From Lachnospiraceae bacterium (lineage in GTDB: Bacteria; Bacillota; Clostridia; Lachnospirales; Lachnospiraceae): DNA of 20,106 nucleotides. The stretch lies in NCBI GenBank assembly GCA_900771995.1, contig CAAGQC010000077.1, positions 1 through 20,106 of the forward strand. The letters run 5' to 3'. Position 1 is the stretch's first letter; each line of letters opens with the position of its first letter. This document shows, one piece after another, positions 7,289 to 14,844 of the stretch. A program made the position numbers and the translations under genes. The notes beneath the pieces are model-generated. The model had not been told where the DNA came from, ran no database searches, and worked only from the letters and a program-made list of their open reading frames with translations.

Positions 7289-8259
7289 AAAAGTTTATGA
7301 AGGGCTGTGCTGTCACAGCGTTGATTTTTATCGTATTGGGAATGCTCATAGGAGTGACAGGAAGTATAGGACACGGTTCTCCCCGGTTTTCTTTTCAGGA
7401 GATCCTGTCGGCGATCAGTGGTGGAAATATTACCTCGGACAGCGTAGATGACTGGAGCCACGGCGTGGCAGAACAGATCCAGGAAAATATGGGTGATGTG
7501 CATTATGATCTGGAGGACAATGTGGACTATAATCCGGATCATGAGGTAAAGACGGGGACGATAGATCTTTATATTCTGGGGGATGACAGCCAGGGCATCA
7601 CGGAATTGCAGGTGCAGGCCGGAGGGTGTGCCATGAAGATTCAGGTGTCGGAAGACGACTGTTTCCGGGTGGAGGCCGACGGAATGCGGAAGTTCCAGGG
7701 ATATGTGGAAGATAATACGCTGGTGATCCGGGGAACTTCAAAAGCAAACAGCAACAGTGAGGGCAATCTGAGTGGTTCTATCTGCCTGTATGTACCGGAG
7801 GGATATTCTTTTGATAATGTGACTCTGGATCTGGGGGCCGGAAGCCTTAACGTGGAGGAACTGCAGACAGATTCTCTGGAAGCCAATGTGGGCGCCGGAA
7901 AGATGGCATTTACGAAACTGGATGCCGAGCAGGCCGCATTGGATTGTGGTGCTGGTCAAATGACGGTAGAAGAACTTAACAGCCGCATGATAGAGGTGTC
8001 TGTAGGAATGGGTTCCGTACGCCTGACCGGAGATGTGACAGAGCGCCTGACCGGAGATTGTTCCATGGGAGAATTGAAACTGACACTGGTCGGAGAGCAG
8101 ACAGATTTCAATTATGACCTGAGCTGCGGCATGGGAGCCATGAAAGTCGGCGACGACAGCTACAACGGCATGGCCCAGGAGCAACAGATCAACAACCAGG
8201 CCGCCAAAGACATGGAACTGGACTGCGCCATGGGAAGTGTCATGGTGGAGTTTGAATAA
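7285..8259 (+). CDS. DUF4097-type beta-repeat protein with N-terminal membrane anchor
   Basis: This 324-residue protein has a short basic start and a hydrophobic segment (about 8-28) that looks like an uncleaved anchor, placing the rest outside the membrane. From about residue 90 it is beta-rich. A glycine rung recurs at residues 184, 203, 222, 241 and 260, exactly 19 residues apart (GAG, GAG, GAG, GMG, SMG), then at 282 (GMG) and 315 (AMG). This fits a beta-solenoid of the DUF4097/adhesin-like family. It is last in the padR operon and coupled to the HAAS gene. Related proteins (LiaG-like) are linked to envelope stress, but no biochemical function is known to me. Three cysteines sit on the rungs (221, 281 and 314). 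Confidence 0.82.
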   Translation: MKKFMKGCAVTALIFIVLGMLIGVTGSIGHGSPRFSFQEILSAISGGNITSDSVDDWSHGVAEQIQENMGDVHYDLEDNVDYNPDHEVKTGTIDLYILGDDSQGITELQVQAGGCAMKIQVSEDDCFRVEADGMRKFQGYVEDNTLVIRGTSKANSNSEGNLSGSICLYVPEGYSFDNVTLDLGAGSLNVEELQTDSLEANVGAGKMAFTKLDAEQAALDCGAGQMTVEELNSRMIEVSVGMGSVRLTGDVTERLTGDCSMGELKLTLVGEQTDFNYDLSCGMGAMKVGDDSYNGMAQEQQINNQAAKDMELDCAMGSVMVEFE

Positions 8260-8273
8260 AATACCGCCGGGCA

Positions 8274-8296
8274 GCGCTGCTTCCCTATAGCAGCGC
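8274..8296. terminator. Weak hairpin at convergent gene ends
   Basis: GCGCTGC (8274-8280) pairs with GCAGCGC (8290-8296) around a 9-base loop, between the DUF4097 gene and the converging kinase gene, and overlapping the last kinase codons. No T run follows on either strand, so terminator activity is doubtful. Confidence 0.25.
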
Positions 8297-9199
8297 CGCC
8301 AGATATTTCTCAAACACCACACCCTCCTGCACCGGCGTTCCGGCCTTTTCACTTCCGCCGATGCACAGTCCTACGAAGTTTGCAGCCTTCTGCACGGAGG
8401 ATAATAAGGTCTCGCTACGGACGGCATCGGCGGCAAGGATGGAGGCGAAGATGTCCCCTGTGCCGGGGCGGGAAGCTCCGGCGATAGGGGTGGCAACGGT
8501 GGTATAGACGCCGTCATCCCACAGGAAATTCACCAGGGAATCACCCTGACGGATCCCGGTGATGACAATGGAAGCACCGGCAGTAGCGCCATCGGAGACT
8601 TCGCCGGAGGTAACAGACACCCGTTGGCAAATATCAGCCAGCCGCTCACACAGCCCGGACAGCTCCGGCAGCGTCCATTCCCCTTCTTTCCAGGGAGTAC
8701 CGGTCAGCAGACAGGCCTCCGTGATATTCGGTGTAATAATATCCGCCAGAGGCAGCAGCACCTTCATCTTCTGAATATGAGCTTCCGTGATGGAAGAGTA
8801 GGCTTTGCCGTGATCCCCCATGACCGGATCCAGCAGGAACACCGGCGGCCGGAACATCTCCACGAATTCCCGTACAATGTCAATCTGCTCTTCTTTTCCC
8901 AAGAATCCGCAGTACAAGCCATCGAAGGTAAGCCCCAGTTCTTTCCATACTTTTATATAGTCCCTCATATGAGAGGTATAGTCATCAAAATGACAGAGAG
9001 GAAATCCCAAATGGTTCGATAAAACAGAAGTAGGCACAGGGCATACCTGTACCTTCATTACACTGATCACGGGCAGGGATACGGTAGTGGAGCAGCGCCC
9101 GAAACCGGCAATATCGTTAATCATAGCAAGGCGGGGAATAAAATCCCCGCCCTTTTGTGTATTGGCATTGCTATTGGTAGTATCAAAATCAGATTTCAT
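8285..9199 (-). CDS. pdxY: Pyridoxamine/pyridoxal kinase
   Basis: This 304-residue ribokinase-fold enzyme phosphorylates vitamin B6 vitamers with ATP to give pyridoxal phosphate precursors. Visible motifs are NDIAGFGRCS (28-37) at the start of the fold, DPVMGDHGKAY (124-134), TPNITEACLLTG (156-167), and the ATP/anion-hole motif RPGTGD with catalytic D249. Residues 1-22 are a polar extension not needed by the family. ATG 9199 lies inside the end of the transporter gene (11-base overlap), with AGGA eight bases upstream, so translation is coupled. Pairing with a vitamin-type ECF S component supports a B6 salvage role. A hydroxymethylpyrimidine kinase (ThiD) role is possible for this superfamily, but the early motifs fit PdxY better. 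Confidence 0.85.
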   Translation of the reverse strand: MKSDFDTTNSNANTQKGGDFIPRLAMINDIAGFGRCSTTVSLPVISVMKVQVCPVPTSVLSNHLGFPLCHFDDYTSHMRDYIKVWKELGLTFDGLYCGFLGKEEQIDIVREFVEMFRPPVFLLDPVMGDHGKAYSSITEAHIQKMKVLLPLADIITPNITEACLLTGTPWKEGEWTLPELSGLCERLADICQRVSVTSGEVSDGATAGASIVITGIRQGDSLVNFLWDDGVYTTVATPIAGASRPGTGDIFASILAADAVRSETLLSSVQKAANFVGLCIGGSEKAGTPVQEGVVFEKYLAALL

Positions 9200-10094
9200 G
9201 GAATAATCCTGCTTTCTTCAGTGCCGGACGAAGTGCCAGATAGAAGACGGAAGCACAGATCACGGCAACGATGGCGTTGACACCGGTGGTCAGGGTGCTG
9301 ATCTTGGCCAAGGCCTTGGAGATATCCTGAGGCACACCCAGCAGATACATTTTATAGAAGTAACCAACCAGAGGATCCGCTACCACGTTAAATGCCATAC
9401 CGCAGGCAGAAGAAAGGATCGTTACGCCGGTCACGTATTTTGCAGAATGCTCTTTGCTTAAGTGGAAGATCTTGTGGGCTGCCAGACCTACGATCAGGCC
9501 GATGCACAATTTTAATAAGAAGGTCTTGGGAGCGCTGGTCACATAAGCGGTGGTCAGATCGGCGATGGTCATACCGATGGCACCGGCAAGTCCGCCCCAG
9601 TATCCGCCAAGCAATAAAGCTGCCAGTACGCAGAACACATTGCCCAGATGGAATGCGGTCTTCTCGGGACCCACGGGAATGTCGATCTTGAAGAAAGCAA
9701 ATCCGATATAGCACAGAGCTGCCAACAGACCAGCCTGCGCGAGCTTTTTCACATCTGCTTTCTGTGCGGGAACCACGCCGGCGATGGCATTGTACAATCC
9801 CTTGGCAGTTAACAGGATAGCGAAGAATACCAGAACCAGGCTGTAAGAATAAGGACGCTCTGCAGCTAACTTCAGATCGGATAATTCACTCTTCTGTGCA
9901 TTCAGGGCATCCAGATCCCCGGTAGCGGTGCCACTGTTAATGGCTTCGATGGAAGCTTTTACTTCGCTTAACTGGTCTCCGTAAGCAACGGATTGCTGAT
10001 AACTGTTATTGTGGGTAATGACTGCAAGAACGATTCCCAGAACCAGGAGAATGGCTCCTGCGATCAATACGCCGTATGTTTTTTTCTTTTCCAT
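9189..10094 (-). CDS. ECF transporter S component, probably vitamin B6
   Basis: This 301-residue membrane protein has a C-terminal S-component domain (about 115-301) with five to six hydrophobic segments and the signature stretch AFHLGNVFCVLAALLLGGYW. It would bind a vitamin and work with a shared EcfA/EcfA'/EcfT module encoded elsewhere. The first ~105 residues are unusual: a membrane helix (7-27), a polar helical stretch (30-78) and a second helix (83-103), before the S domain. ATG 10094 is chosen because AGAGGAGAA sits nine bases upstream; an in-frame ATG at 10136 has no such site. Co-translation with the PdxY-like kinase suggests pyridoxine, like the predicted PdxU/PdxU2 families. Thiamine precursor uptake remains possible. 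Confidence 0.8.
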   Translation of the reverse strand: MEKKKTYGVLIAGAILLVLGIVLAVITHNNSYQQSVAYGDQLSEVKASIEAINSGTATGDLDALNAQKSELSDLKLAAERPYSYSLVLVFFAILLTAKGLYNAIAGVVPAQKADVKKLAQAGLLAALCYIGFAFFKIDIPVGPEKTAFHLGNVFCVLAALLLGGYWGGLAGAIGMTIADLTTAYVTSAPKTFLLKLCIGLIVGLAAHKIFHLSKEHSAKYVTGVTILSSACGMAFNVVADPLVGYFYKMYLLGVPQDISKALAKISTLTTGVNAIVAVICASVFYLALRPALKKAGLFHEI

Positions 10095-10265
10095 AATGAT
10101 GTTCTCCTCTTTTGGTTTCTTTTTCATAATTCCCATTTGTTCAGTGGGATATGTTAGGAATCAGTGTATATAAAAAGTGGCTTGCTTGAAAGAGCCAGAA
10201 TGTGTTTTTTTTACCATGCCAGTTTTGACCTACAGGAAAACATCCCGCCGGGGAGTAAGATTTCC

Positions 10266-10295
10266 TTGACAAAGGATTGATTCCTGTACTATATT
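10266..10295 (+). promoter_or_regulatory. Promoter of the valS T-box leader
   Basis: A perfect -35 TTGACA (10266-10271) is followed after 18 bases by TATATT (10290-10295, 5/6). Transcription would start near 10302, shortly before the T-box Stem I. Confidence 0.65.
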
Positions 10296-10317
10296 TTTTA
10301 TTAGTAGTTTTATGAAT

Positions 10318-10590
10318 TCAAAAGGCGATGACGAAGAGGAGTACACATATCCCCTTACCAGAGAGAGCGGCTGCATGTATGCGCTGGAAGGCTGCTTCAA
10401 GACAGGAGTGTGGAAGGTAGCTTCCAAGCCGGAGAGCCGAGACCGGATATTCCGGGCGTAGGTTCTCACGAGTTATCTCCGTTACCGGATAGGACTTTGT
10501 AAGAAGTCGCAGGAGGCAGCGCAAGCTGTGAACAAAGGTGGTACCGCGTTAATGACGCCCTTTGCTGACGAGAGTCGGCAGAGGGCTTTT
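10318..10590 (+). promoter_or_regulatory. T-box riboswitch, valine-specific, controlling valS
   Basis: The leader has the T-box hallmarks in order. Stem I base GGCGATGACGAAG and AGTA are at 10324-10344. The distal-loop region contains CCAGAGAGAGCGG (10358-10370). A specifier region, GGAAG-GTA-GCTTCC, places the codon GTA (Val) at 10417-10419. The T-box AAAGGTGGTACCGCG (10534-10548) precedes the terminator at 10557-10590. Uncharged tRNA-Val should pair with GUA and with the T-box, stabilising an antiterminator in which 10534-10538 pairs with CCTTT at 10559-10563. The gene downstream is valS, which agrees with the codon. Confidence 0.92.
10557..10590 (+). terminator. Regulated terminator of the T-box leader
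   Basis: A 13 bp stem (10557-10569 with 10574-10586, two G-U pairs) is closed by a GAGA loop and followed by TTTT and a pyrimidine-rich tail. Its 5' arm overlaps the sequence that pairs with the T-box, as expected for an attenuator. Confidence 0.88.
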
Positions 10591-10619
10591 CTAATTCTCA
10601 GAGACAAAAGGAGGACAAA

Positions 10620-13298
10620 ATGAGCAAAGAATTAGCCAAGACCTATGACCCCAGCGGCATAGAAGACAGACTGTATCAGAAGTGGCTTGACAAAAAGTAT
10701 TTCCATGCGGAGGTAGATCACAGTAAGACTCCCTTCACCATCGTGATCCCGCCCCCAAATATCACCGGACAGCTTCACATGGGCCATGCACTGGATAACA
10801 CCATGCAGGATATCCTGATCCGTTATAAGAGAATGCAGGGCTACAATGCACTGTGGCAGCCCGGCACCGACCACGCAAGTATCGCTACCGAGGTTAAAAT
10901 CATCCAGAAGCTGAAGGAAGAAGGCATCGACAAGCACGATCTGGGCCGTGAAAAGTTCCTGGAGAGAGCCTGGGAGTGGAAGAAGGAATACGGCGGACGT
11001 ATCATCGAACAGCTGAAGAAGCTGGGATCTTCCTGTGACTGGGACAGAGAACGTTTCACCATGGATGAAGGCTGTAACAAGGCCGTGACCGAAGTGTTCG
11101 TGAAGATGCATGAAAAAGGCTACATCTATAAGGGCGCCCGTATCATCAACTGGTGTCCTGTATGTAATACCTCCATCTCCGATGCAGAGGTAGAATATCA
11201 GGAGCAGGCCGGACATTTCTGGCACATCAAGTACCCTCTGATGAACGAGGACGGAACTCCCAGCACCACAGAGTTCCTGACCTTTGCCACCACCCGTCCC
11301 GAGACCATGTTAGGTGATACCGCAGTGGCCATCCATCCCGATGACGAGCGCTACACCCACCTGCATGGCAGAAAGGTACTGCTTCCTATTGTAAACCGTG
11401 TGATCCCCATCGTAGAGGATGCCTATGTAGACAGAGAGTTCGGTACCGGTGTCGTTAAGATCACTCCCGCCCATGACCCCAACGACTTTGAGGTCGGCAA
11501 GCGCCACAACCTGCCCGTAATCAATATCCTGAACGATGATGCCACCATCAACAAAAACGGCGGTAAATTCGAGGGCATGGATCGTTACGAGGCGAGAAAA
11601 GCCATCGTGGAAGAACTGGATCAGATGGGACTGCTGGTAAAGATCGAGGATCATGTACACAACGTAGGTACCCATGACCGTTGTAAGACCACCATCGAGC
11701 CTCTTGTAAAAGAGCAGTGGTTCGTGAAGATGGACGAACTCATCAAGCCCGCAAGAGAAGCAGTGAAAAACGGGGAGATCAAGCTGATCCCCGAGCGTAT
11801 GGAGAAGAACTACTTCAACTGGACGGATAATATCCGTGACTGGTGTATCAGCCGTCAGCTGTGGTGGGGACACAGAATTCCCGCATATTACTGTGATGAC
11901 TGCGGTGAGGTAGTGGTAGCCAAGGAGATGCCGAAGGTATGTCCCAAGTGTGGCTGCACCCACTTTACACAGGATCCCGATACTCTGGATACCTGGTTCT
12001 CCTCTGCACTGTGGCCTTTCGAGACTCTGGGCTGGCCGGATCAGACCGAGGATCTGAAATATTTCTATCCCACAGACGTACTGGTAACCGGTTACGATAT
12101 CATCTTCTTCTGGGTTATCCGTATGATCTTCTCCGGATACGAGCAGATGGGAGAGAAGCCCTTCAAGACCGTATTGTTCCACGGACTGGTACGTGACAGC
12201 CAGGGACGCAAGATGTCCAAGTCTCTGGGCAATGGTATCGACCCCTTAGAGATCATCAGTCAGTACGGTGCCGATGCGCTGCGTCTGACACTGATCACCG
12301 GCAATGCACCGGGCAACGACATGCGTTTCTACTATGAGAGAGTAGAGAACAGCCGTAACTTTGCTAACAAGGTATGGAATGCTTCCCGTTTCATCATGAT
12401 GAACATGGAGCAGGCACTGGAGAAGACCGGAAAAGATATTACCACTCCTGCGGCAGCAGATTTACAGCCCGTAGATAAGTGGATCCTGTCCAAATTAAAC
12501 ACTCTGGTAAAAGATGTGACCGACAACATGGATCACTTCGAACTGGGTATCGCCGTACAGAAAGTATACGACTTTATCTGGGATGAGTTCTGTGACTGGT
12601 ATATCGAGATGGTAAAACCCCGTCTGTACAGCACCGACGATGCAGTCAGCCAGAATGCAGCACTGTGGACCTTGAAGACCGTCCTGATCGACGCTCTGAA
12701 GCTGTTACATCCTTACATGCCGTTCATTACCGAGGAAATCTTTTGCACCATTCAGAACGAAGAAGAGTCCATTATGATCAGCAAGTGGCCGGAGTACAGC
12801 GGGGATCGTGCATTCCCCGCAGAGGAGAAGGCTATTGAAACCATCAAGGAAGCCGTTCGAGGTATCCGTAACATCCGCACCGAGATGAACGTGGCACCCA
12901 GCCGTAAGGCCAGTATCTATGTAGTCAGCGAAAATGCCGAGATCCGCAAGATCTTCGATGAGGGCAAGCTGTTCTTTGCAAGCCTTGCTTACGCCAACGA
13001 GATCATGATCCAGGCCGATAAGACCGGTATCGCCGACGATGCGGTATCCGTAGTGATCCCCGGTGCGACTCTGTACATTCCGTTCGCAGAACTGGTAGAC
13101 ATTGCACAGGAGATCGAGCGACTGAAGAAGGAGCAGAAGAGACTGGAAGGCGAACTGGCACGTTCTAAGGGAATGCTGTCCAACGAGAGATTCCTGTCCA
13201 AGGCTCCCGAAGCGAAGATCGCCGAGGAGAAAGAAAAGCTGGCAAAATACGAGCAGATGATGGAACAGGTGACCAGGCGTTTAGAGCAGCTGGCATAA
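10620..13298 (+). CDS. valS: Valyl-tRNA synthetase
   Basis: This 892-residue class Ia synthetase charges tRNA-Val with valine in the cytosol, editing misactivated threonine in its CP1 domain. The HIGH motif appears as HMGH (53-56) in PPPNITGQLHMGH. KMSKS is at 531-535. Two cysteine pairs in the CP core (WCPVC near 180, CDDCG and CPKCGC near 425-445) suggest zinc sites. The anticodon-binding domain and the C-terminal coiled coil (about 830-892) are complete. The start follows AAAGGAGGACAAA. It is controlled by the T-box leader with a GUA specifier and followed by folC after 13 bases. Codon choice looks more biased (CGT Arg, CCC Pro, ATC Ile) than in neighbours, as expected for a highly expressed gene. 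Confidence 0.98.
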   Translation: MSKELAKTYDPSGIEDRLYQKWLDKKYFHAEVDHSKTPFTIVIPPPNITGQLHMGHALDNTMQDILIRYKRMQGYNALWQPGTDHASIATEVKIIQKLKEEGIDKHDLGREKFLERAWEWKKEYGGRIIEQLKKLGSSCDWDRERFTMDEGCNKAVTEVFVKMHEKGYIYKGARIINWCPVCNTSISDAEVEYQEQAGHFWHIKYPLMNEDGTPSTTEFLTFATTRPETMLGDTAVAIHPDDERYTHLHGRKVLLPIVNRVIPIVEDAYVDREFGTGVVKITPAHDPNDFEVGKRHNLPVINILNDDATINKNGGKFEGMDRYEARKAIVEELDQMGLLVKIEDHVHNVGTHDRCKTTIEPLVKEQWFVKMDELIKPAREAVKNGEIKLIPERMEKNYFNWTDNIRDWCISRQLWWGHRIPAYYCDDCGEVVVAKEMPKVCPKCGCTHFTQDPDTLDTWFSSALWPFETLGWPDQTEDLKYFYPTDVLVTGYDIIFFWVIRMIFSGYEQMGEKPFKTVLFHGLVRDSQGRKMSKSLGNGIDPLEIISQYGADALRLTLITGNAPGNDMRFYYERVENSRNFANKVWNASRFIMMNMEQALEKTGKDITTPAAADLQPVDKWILSKLNTLVKDVTDNMDHFELGIAVQKVYDFIWDEFCDWYIEMVKPRLYSTDDAVSQNAALWTLKTVLIDALKLLHPYMPFITEEIFCTIQNEEESIMISKWPEYSGDRAFPAEEKAIETIKEAVRGIRNIRTEMNVAPSRKASIYVVSENAEIRKIFDEGKLFFASLAYANEIMIQADKTGIADDAVSVVIPGATLYIPFAELVDIAQEIERLKKEQKRLEGELARSKGMLSNERFLSKAPEAKIAEEKEKLAKYEQMMEQVTRRLEQLA

Positions 13299-13311
13299 TA
13301 GCAAAAGTCGT

Positions 13312-14697
13312 ATGAATATTACAACATTTAAGGAAGCGGTGGCATATCTTGATGGTATGCCCCGCTTTACTGTCAAAAAGAACCCGGAGGATACGAGAGA
13401 CCTCCGGTGGTTTTTAAAAGAACTGAAAAATCCGGAGCAGAATCTGCGGATCATCCATGTGGCGGGCACCAACGGAAAAGGCTCCGTCTGTGCCTACATG
13501 CGATCCATTCTGGAGGCTGCGGGCTATCGCACCGCCATGTTCACCTCCCCTCATCTGGTAGATATGCGGGAACGATTCGTGGTGGATGGAAAAATGATCC
13601 CGGAGGAAGCTTTTTTGAGGGCATTCCTTGCGGTATGGAACGGTCTGCAGGAGGTAAATGGTGGTGCAGAACCGGCGGAAAATGGAGGCAACACGGAATT
13701 CATGCTTAATTTTTATGAGTACCTGTTTTGTATGGCCTTACTTTGGTTTGCGGAAGAAAAACCGGATTACTGCATCATCGAGACCGGCCTGGGAGGCAGA
13801 CTGGACGCCACGAACTATGTGGACAACAAGCTCCTAACTGTTATTACAAGGATCAGTCTGGATCATGTGCAATATCTGGGCGATACCACGGCCAAGATCG
13901 CCGGGGAAAAAGCGGGGATCCTGCGGCCGGGTGTGCCGGTGGTATATCTGGACGGGGATGCGCAGGCCAGTGCGGTAATTTGCCGTAAAGCGTCAGAACT
14001 TGGTGCGATGCAGATACCGGTGTCGAAAAAGGACTATACTTTCCTCGGATTTCGGAAGAAATACATTGATTTTTCCTTGCGCTCTGAGTATTATAATTAT
14101 ATTAGTCTTACTTTGCATACCATCGCACGTTACCAGATGGAAAATGCGGCATTGGCGGTACGGGCCGTGGAAGTACTGTTTCACAGTACGGATACGGAAG
14201 AGGCCTGCGGCAGGCTTTGTGCCGGAACCGGATGCCCCACCCCGGAGGAGATCCGTCAGGGGATCCTTGGCTGCTTCTGGCAGGGACGCATGGAAGAAGT
14301 GCTCCCGGAAGTGTATGTAGATGGTGCGCATAATGACGACGGCATCCGGGCATTTCTGGATACCGTAAAAGAGGATGGCTGCACAGACGGCAGAAGACTG
14401 CTGTTCGGCGTGGCTGCGGATAAGGATTGCCGGCATATGATACAGCGGGTGATAACGTCGGGATTATTCGACCGGATCGCTTTTACCCACATGCGGACGG
14501 CAAGATCCGCCTCCCTGGAGACACTGCGGGAGTTACTGGCAGCTTATCCGGAAGATCAGTTTACTATGTATACGGAAGCGGATACGGCACTTCGGACGGA
14601 AATCTCGGGCAGACGGCCCGGAGAACGGCTCTACATCGCCGGAAGCCTGTATCTTGTCGGGGAAATAAAGGAGTCTTTGGACCATGATCAATTTTGA
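13312..14697 (+). CDS. folC: Folylpolyglutamate synthase / dihydrofolate synthase
   Basis: This 461-residue Mur-ligase-family enzyme adds glutamate to folates (and possibly to dihydropteroate), using ATP, in the cytosol. The P-loop HVAGTNGKGSV (49-59) is intact. Other family stretches seen are TSPHLVDMRERF, FEYLFCMAL-like core near 140, ETGLGGRLDATN, the catalytic DHVQYLGDT region, and YVDGAHN in the C-terminal domain. It is longer than the usual ~430 residues because of insertions near 120-130 and around 300-310. The start 13 bases after valS has only a weak ribosome site, which suggests coupling to valS. The valS-folC pairing is common in Firmicutes. The final codons overlap the next small gene. 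Confidence 0.95.
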   Translation: MNITTFKEAVAYLDGMPRFTVKKNPEDTRDLRWFLKELKNPEQNLRIIHVAGTNGKGSVCAYMRSILEAAGYRTAMFTSPHLVDMRERFVVDGKMIPEEAFLRAFLAVWNGLQEVNGGAEPAENGGNTEFMLNFYEYLFCMALLWFAEEKPDYCIIETGLGGRLDATNYVDNKLLTVITRISLDHVQYLGDTTAKIAGEKAGILRPGVPVVYLDGDAQASAVICRKASELGAMQIPVSKKDYTFLGFRKKYIDFSLRSEYYNYISLTLHTIARYQMENAALAVRAVEVLFHSTDTEEACGRLCAGTGCPTPEEIRQGILGCFWQGRMEEVLPEVYVDGAHNDDGIRAFLDTVKEDGCTDGRRLLFGVAADKDCRHMIQRVITSGLFDRIAFTHMRTARSASLETLRELLAAYPEDQFTMYTEADTALRTEISGRRPGERLYIAGSLYLVGEIKESLDHDQF

Positions 14698-14833
14698 AGA
14701 AGAACTGAAGAAATTTCATCCCAGTCTGGAAGTGGAAGACGCTGAGGAAGCCATCTACAATCAGGATCTGACCGACGCGGCGGATCTGCTGGTGAAAATG
14801 ATAAAAGAATCCGAAGAAAAAGAAGAGAAATAA
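14684..14833 (+). CDS. Small conserved-looking protein of 49 residues
   Basis: A 50-codon frame starts at ATG 14684, inside the last codons of folC (14-base overlap), and ends in TAA at 14833. AAGGAG at 14668-14673 lies about ten bases upstream. The product begins MINFEEELKKFHPSLEVED and is very rich in Glu and Lys, acidic in the middle, with a likely two-helix fold and no membrane segment. The next gene starts 11 bases later with its own strong site, so this small gene fills the operon gap exactly. I recall similar small proteins in Lachnospiraceae but cannot name a function. Coding use is supported by the ribosome site, tight packing and a codon pattern like its neighbours. Confidence 0.75.
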   Translation: MINFEEELKKFHPSLEVEDAEEAIYNQDLTDAADLLVKMIKESEEKEEK

Positions 14834-14844
14834 GGAGGGAGAGC

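Noticed and set aside
6808..7542. 244-codon antisense frame opposite the HAAS and DUF4097 genes
   Set aside because: No ribosome site, low-complexity Ile/Pro/Ala composition, and the sense genes are well supported.
10180..10199. Hairpin TGGCT/AGCCA on the minus strand before the ECF gene, as riboswitch or operator
   Set aside because: Only 5 bp long with no known riboswitch core or convincing promoter nearby.
11310..12182. 290-codon frame antisense to valS
   Set aside because: It lies wholly inside a complete valS gene with intact motifs; such frames are a by-product of strong codon bias.
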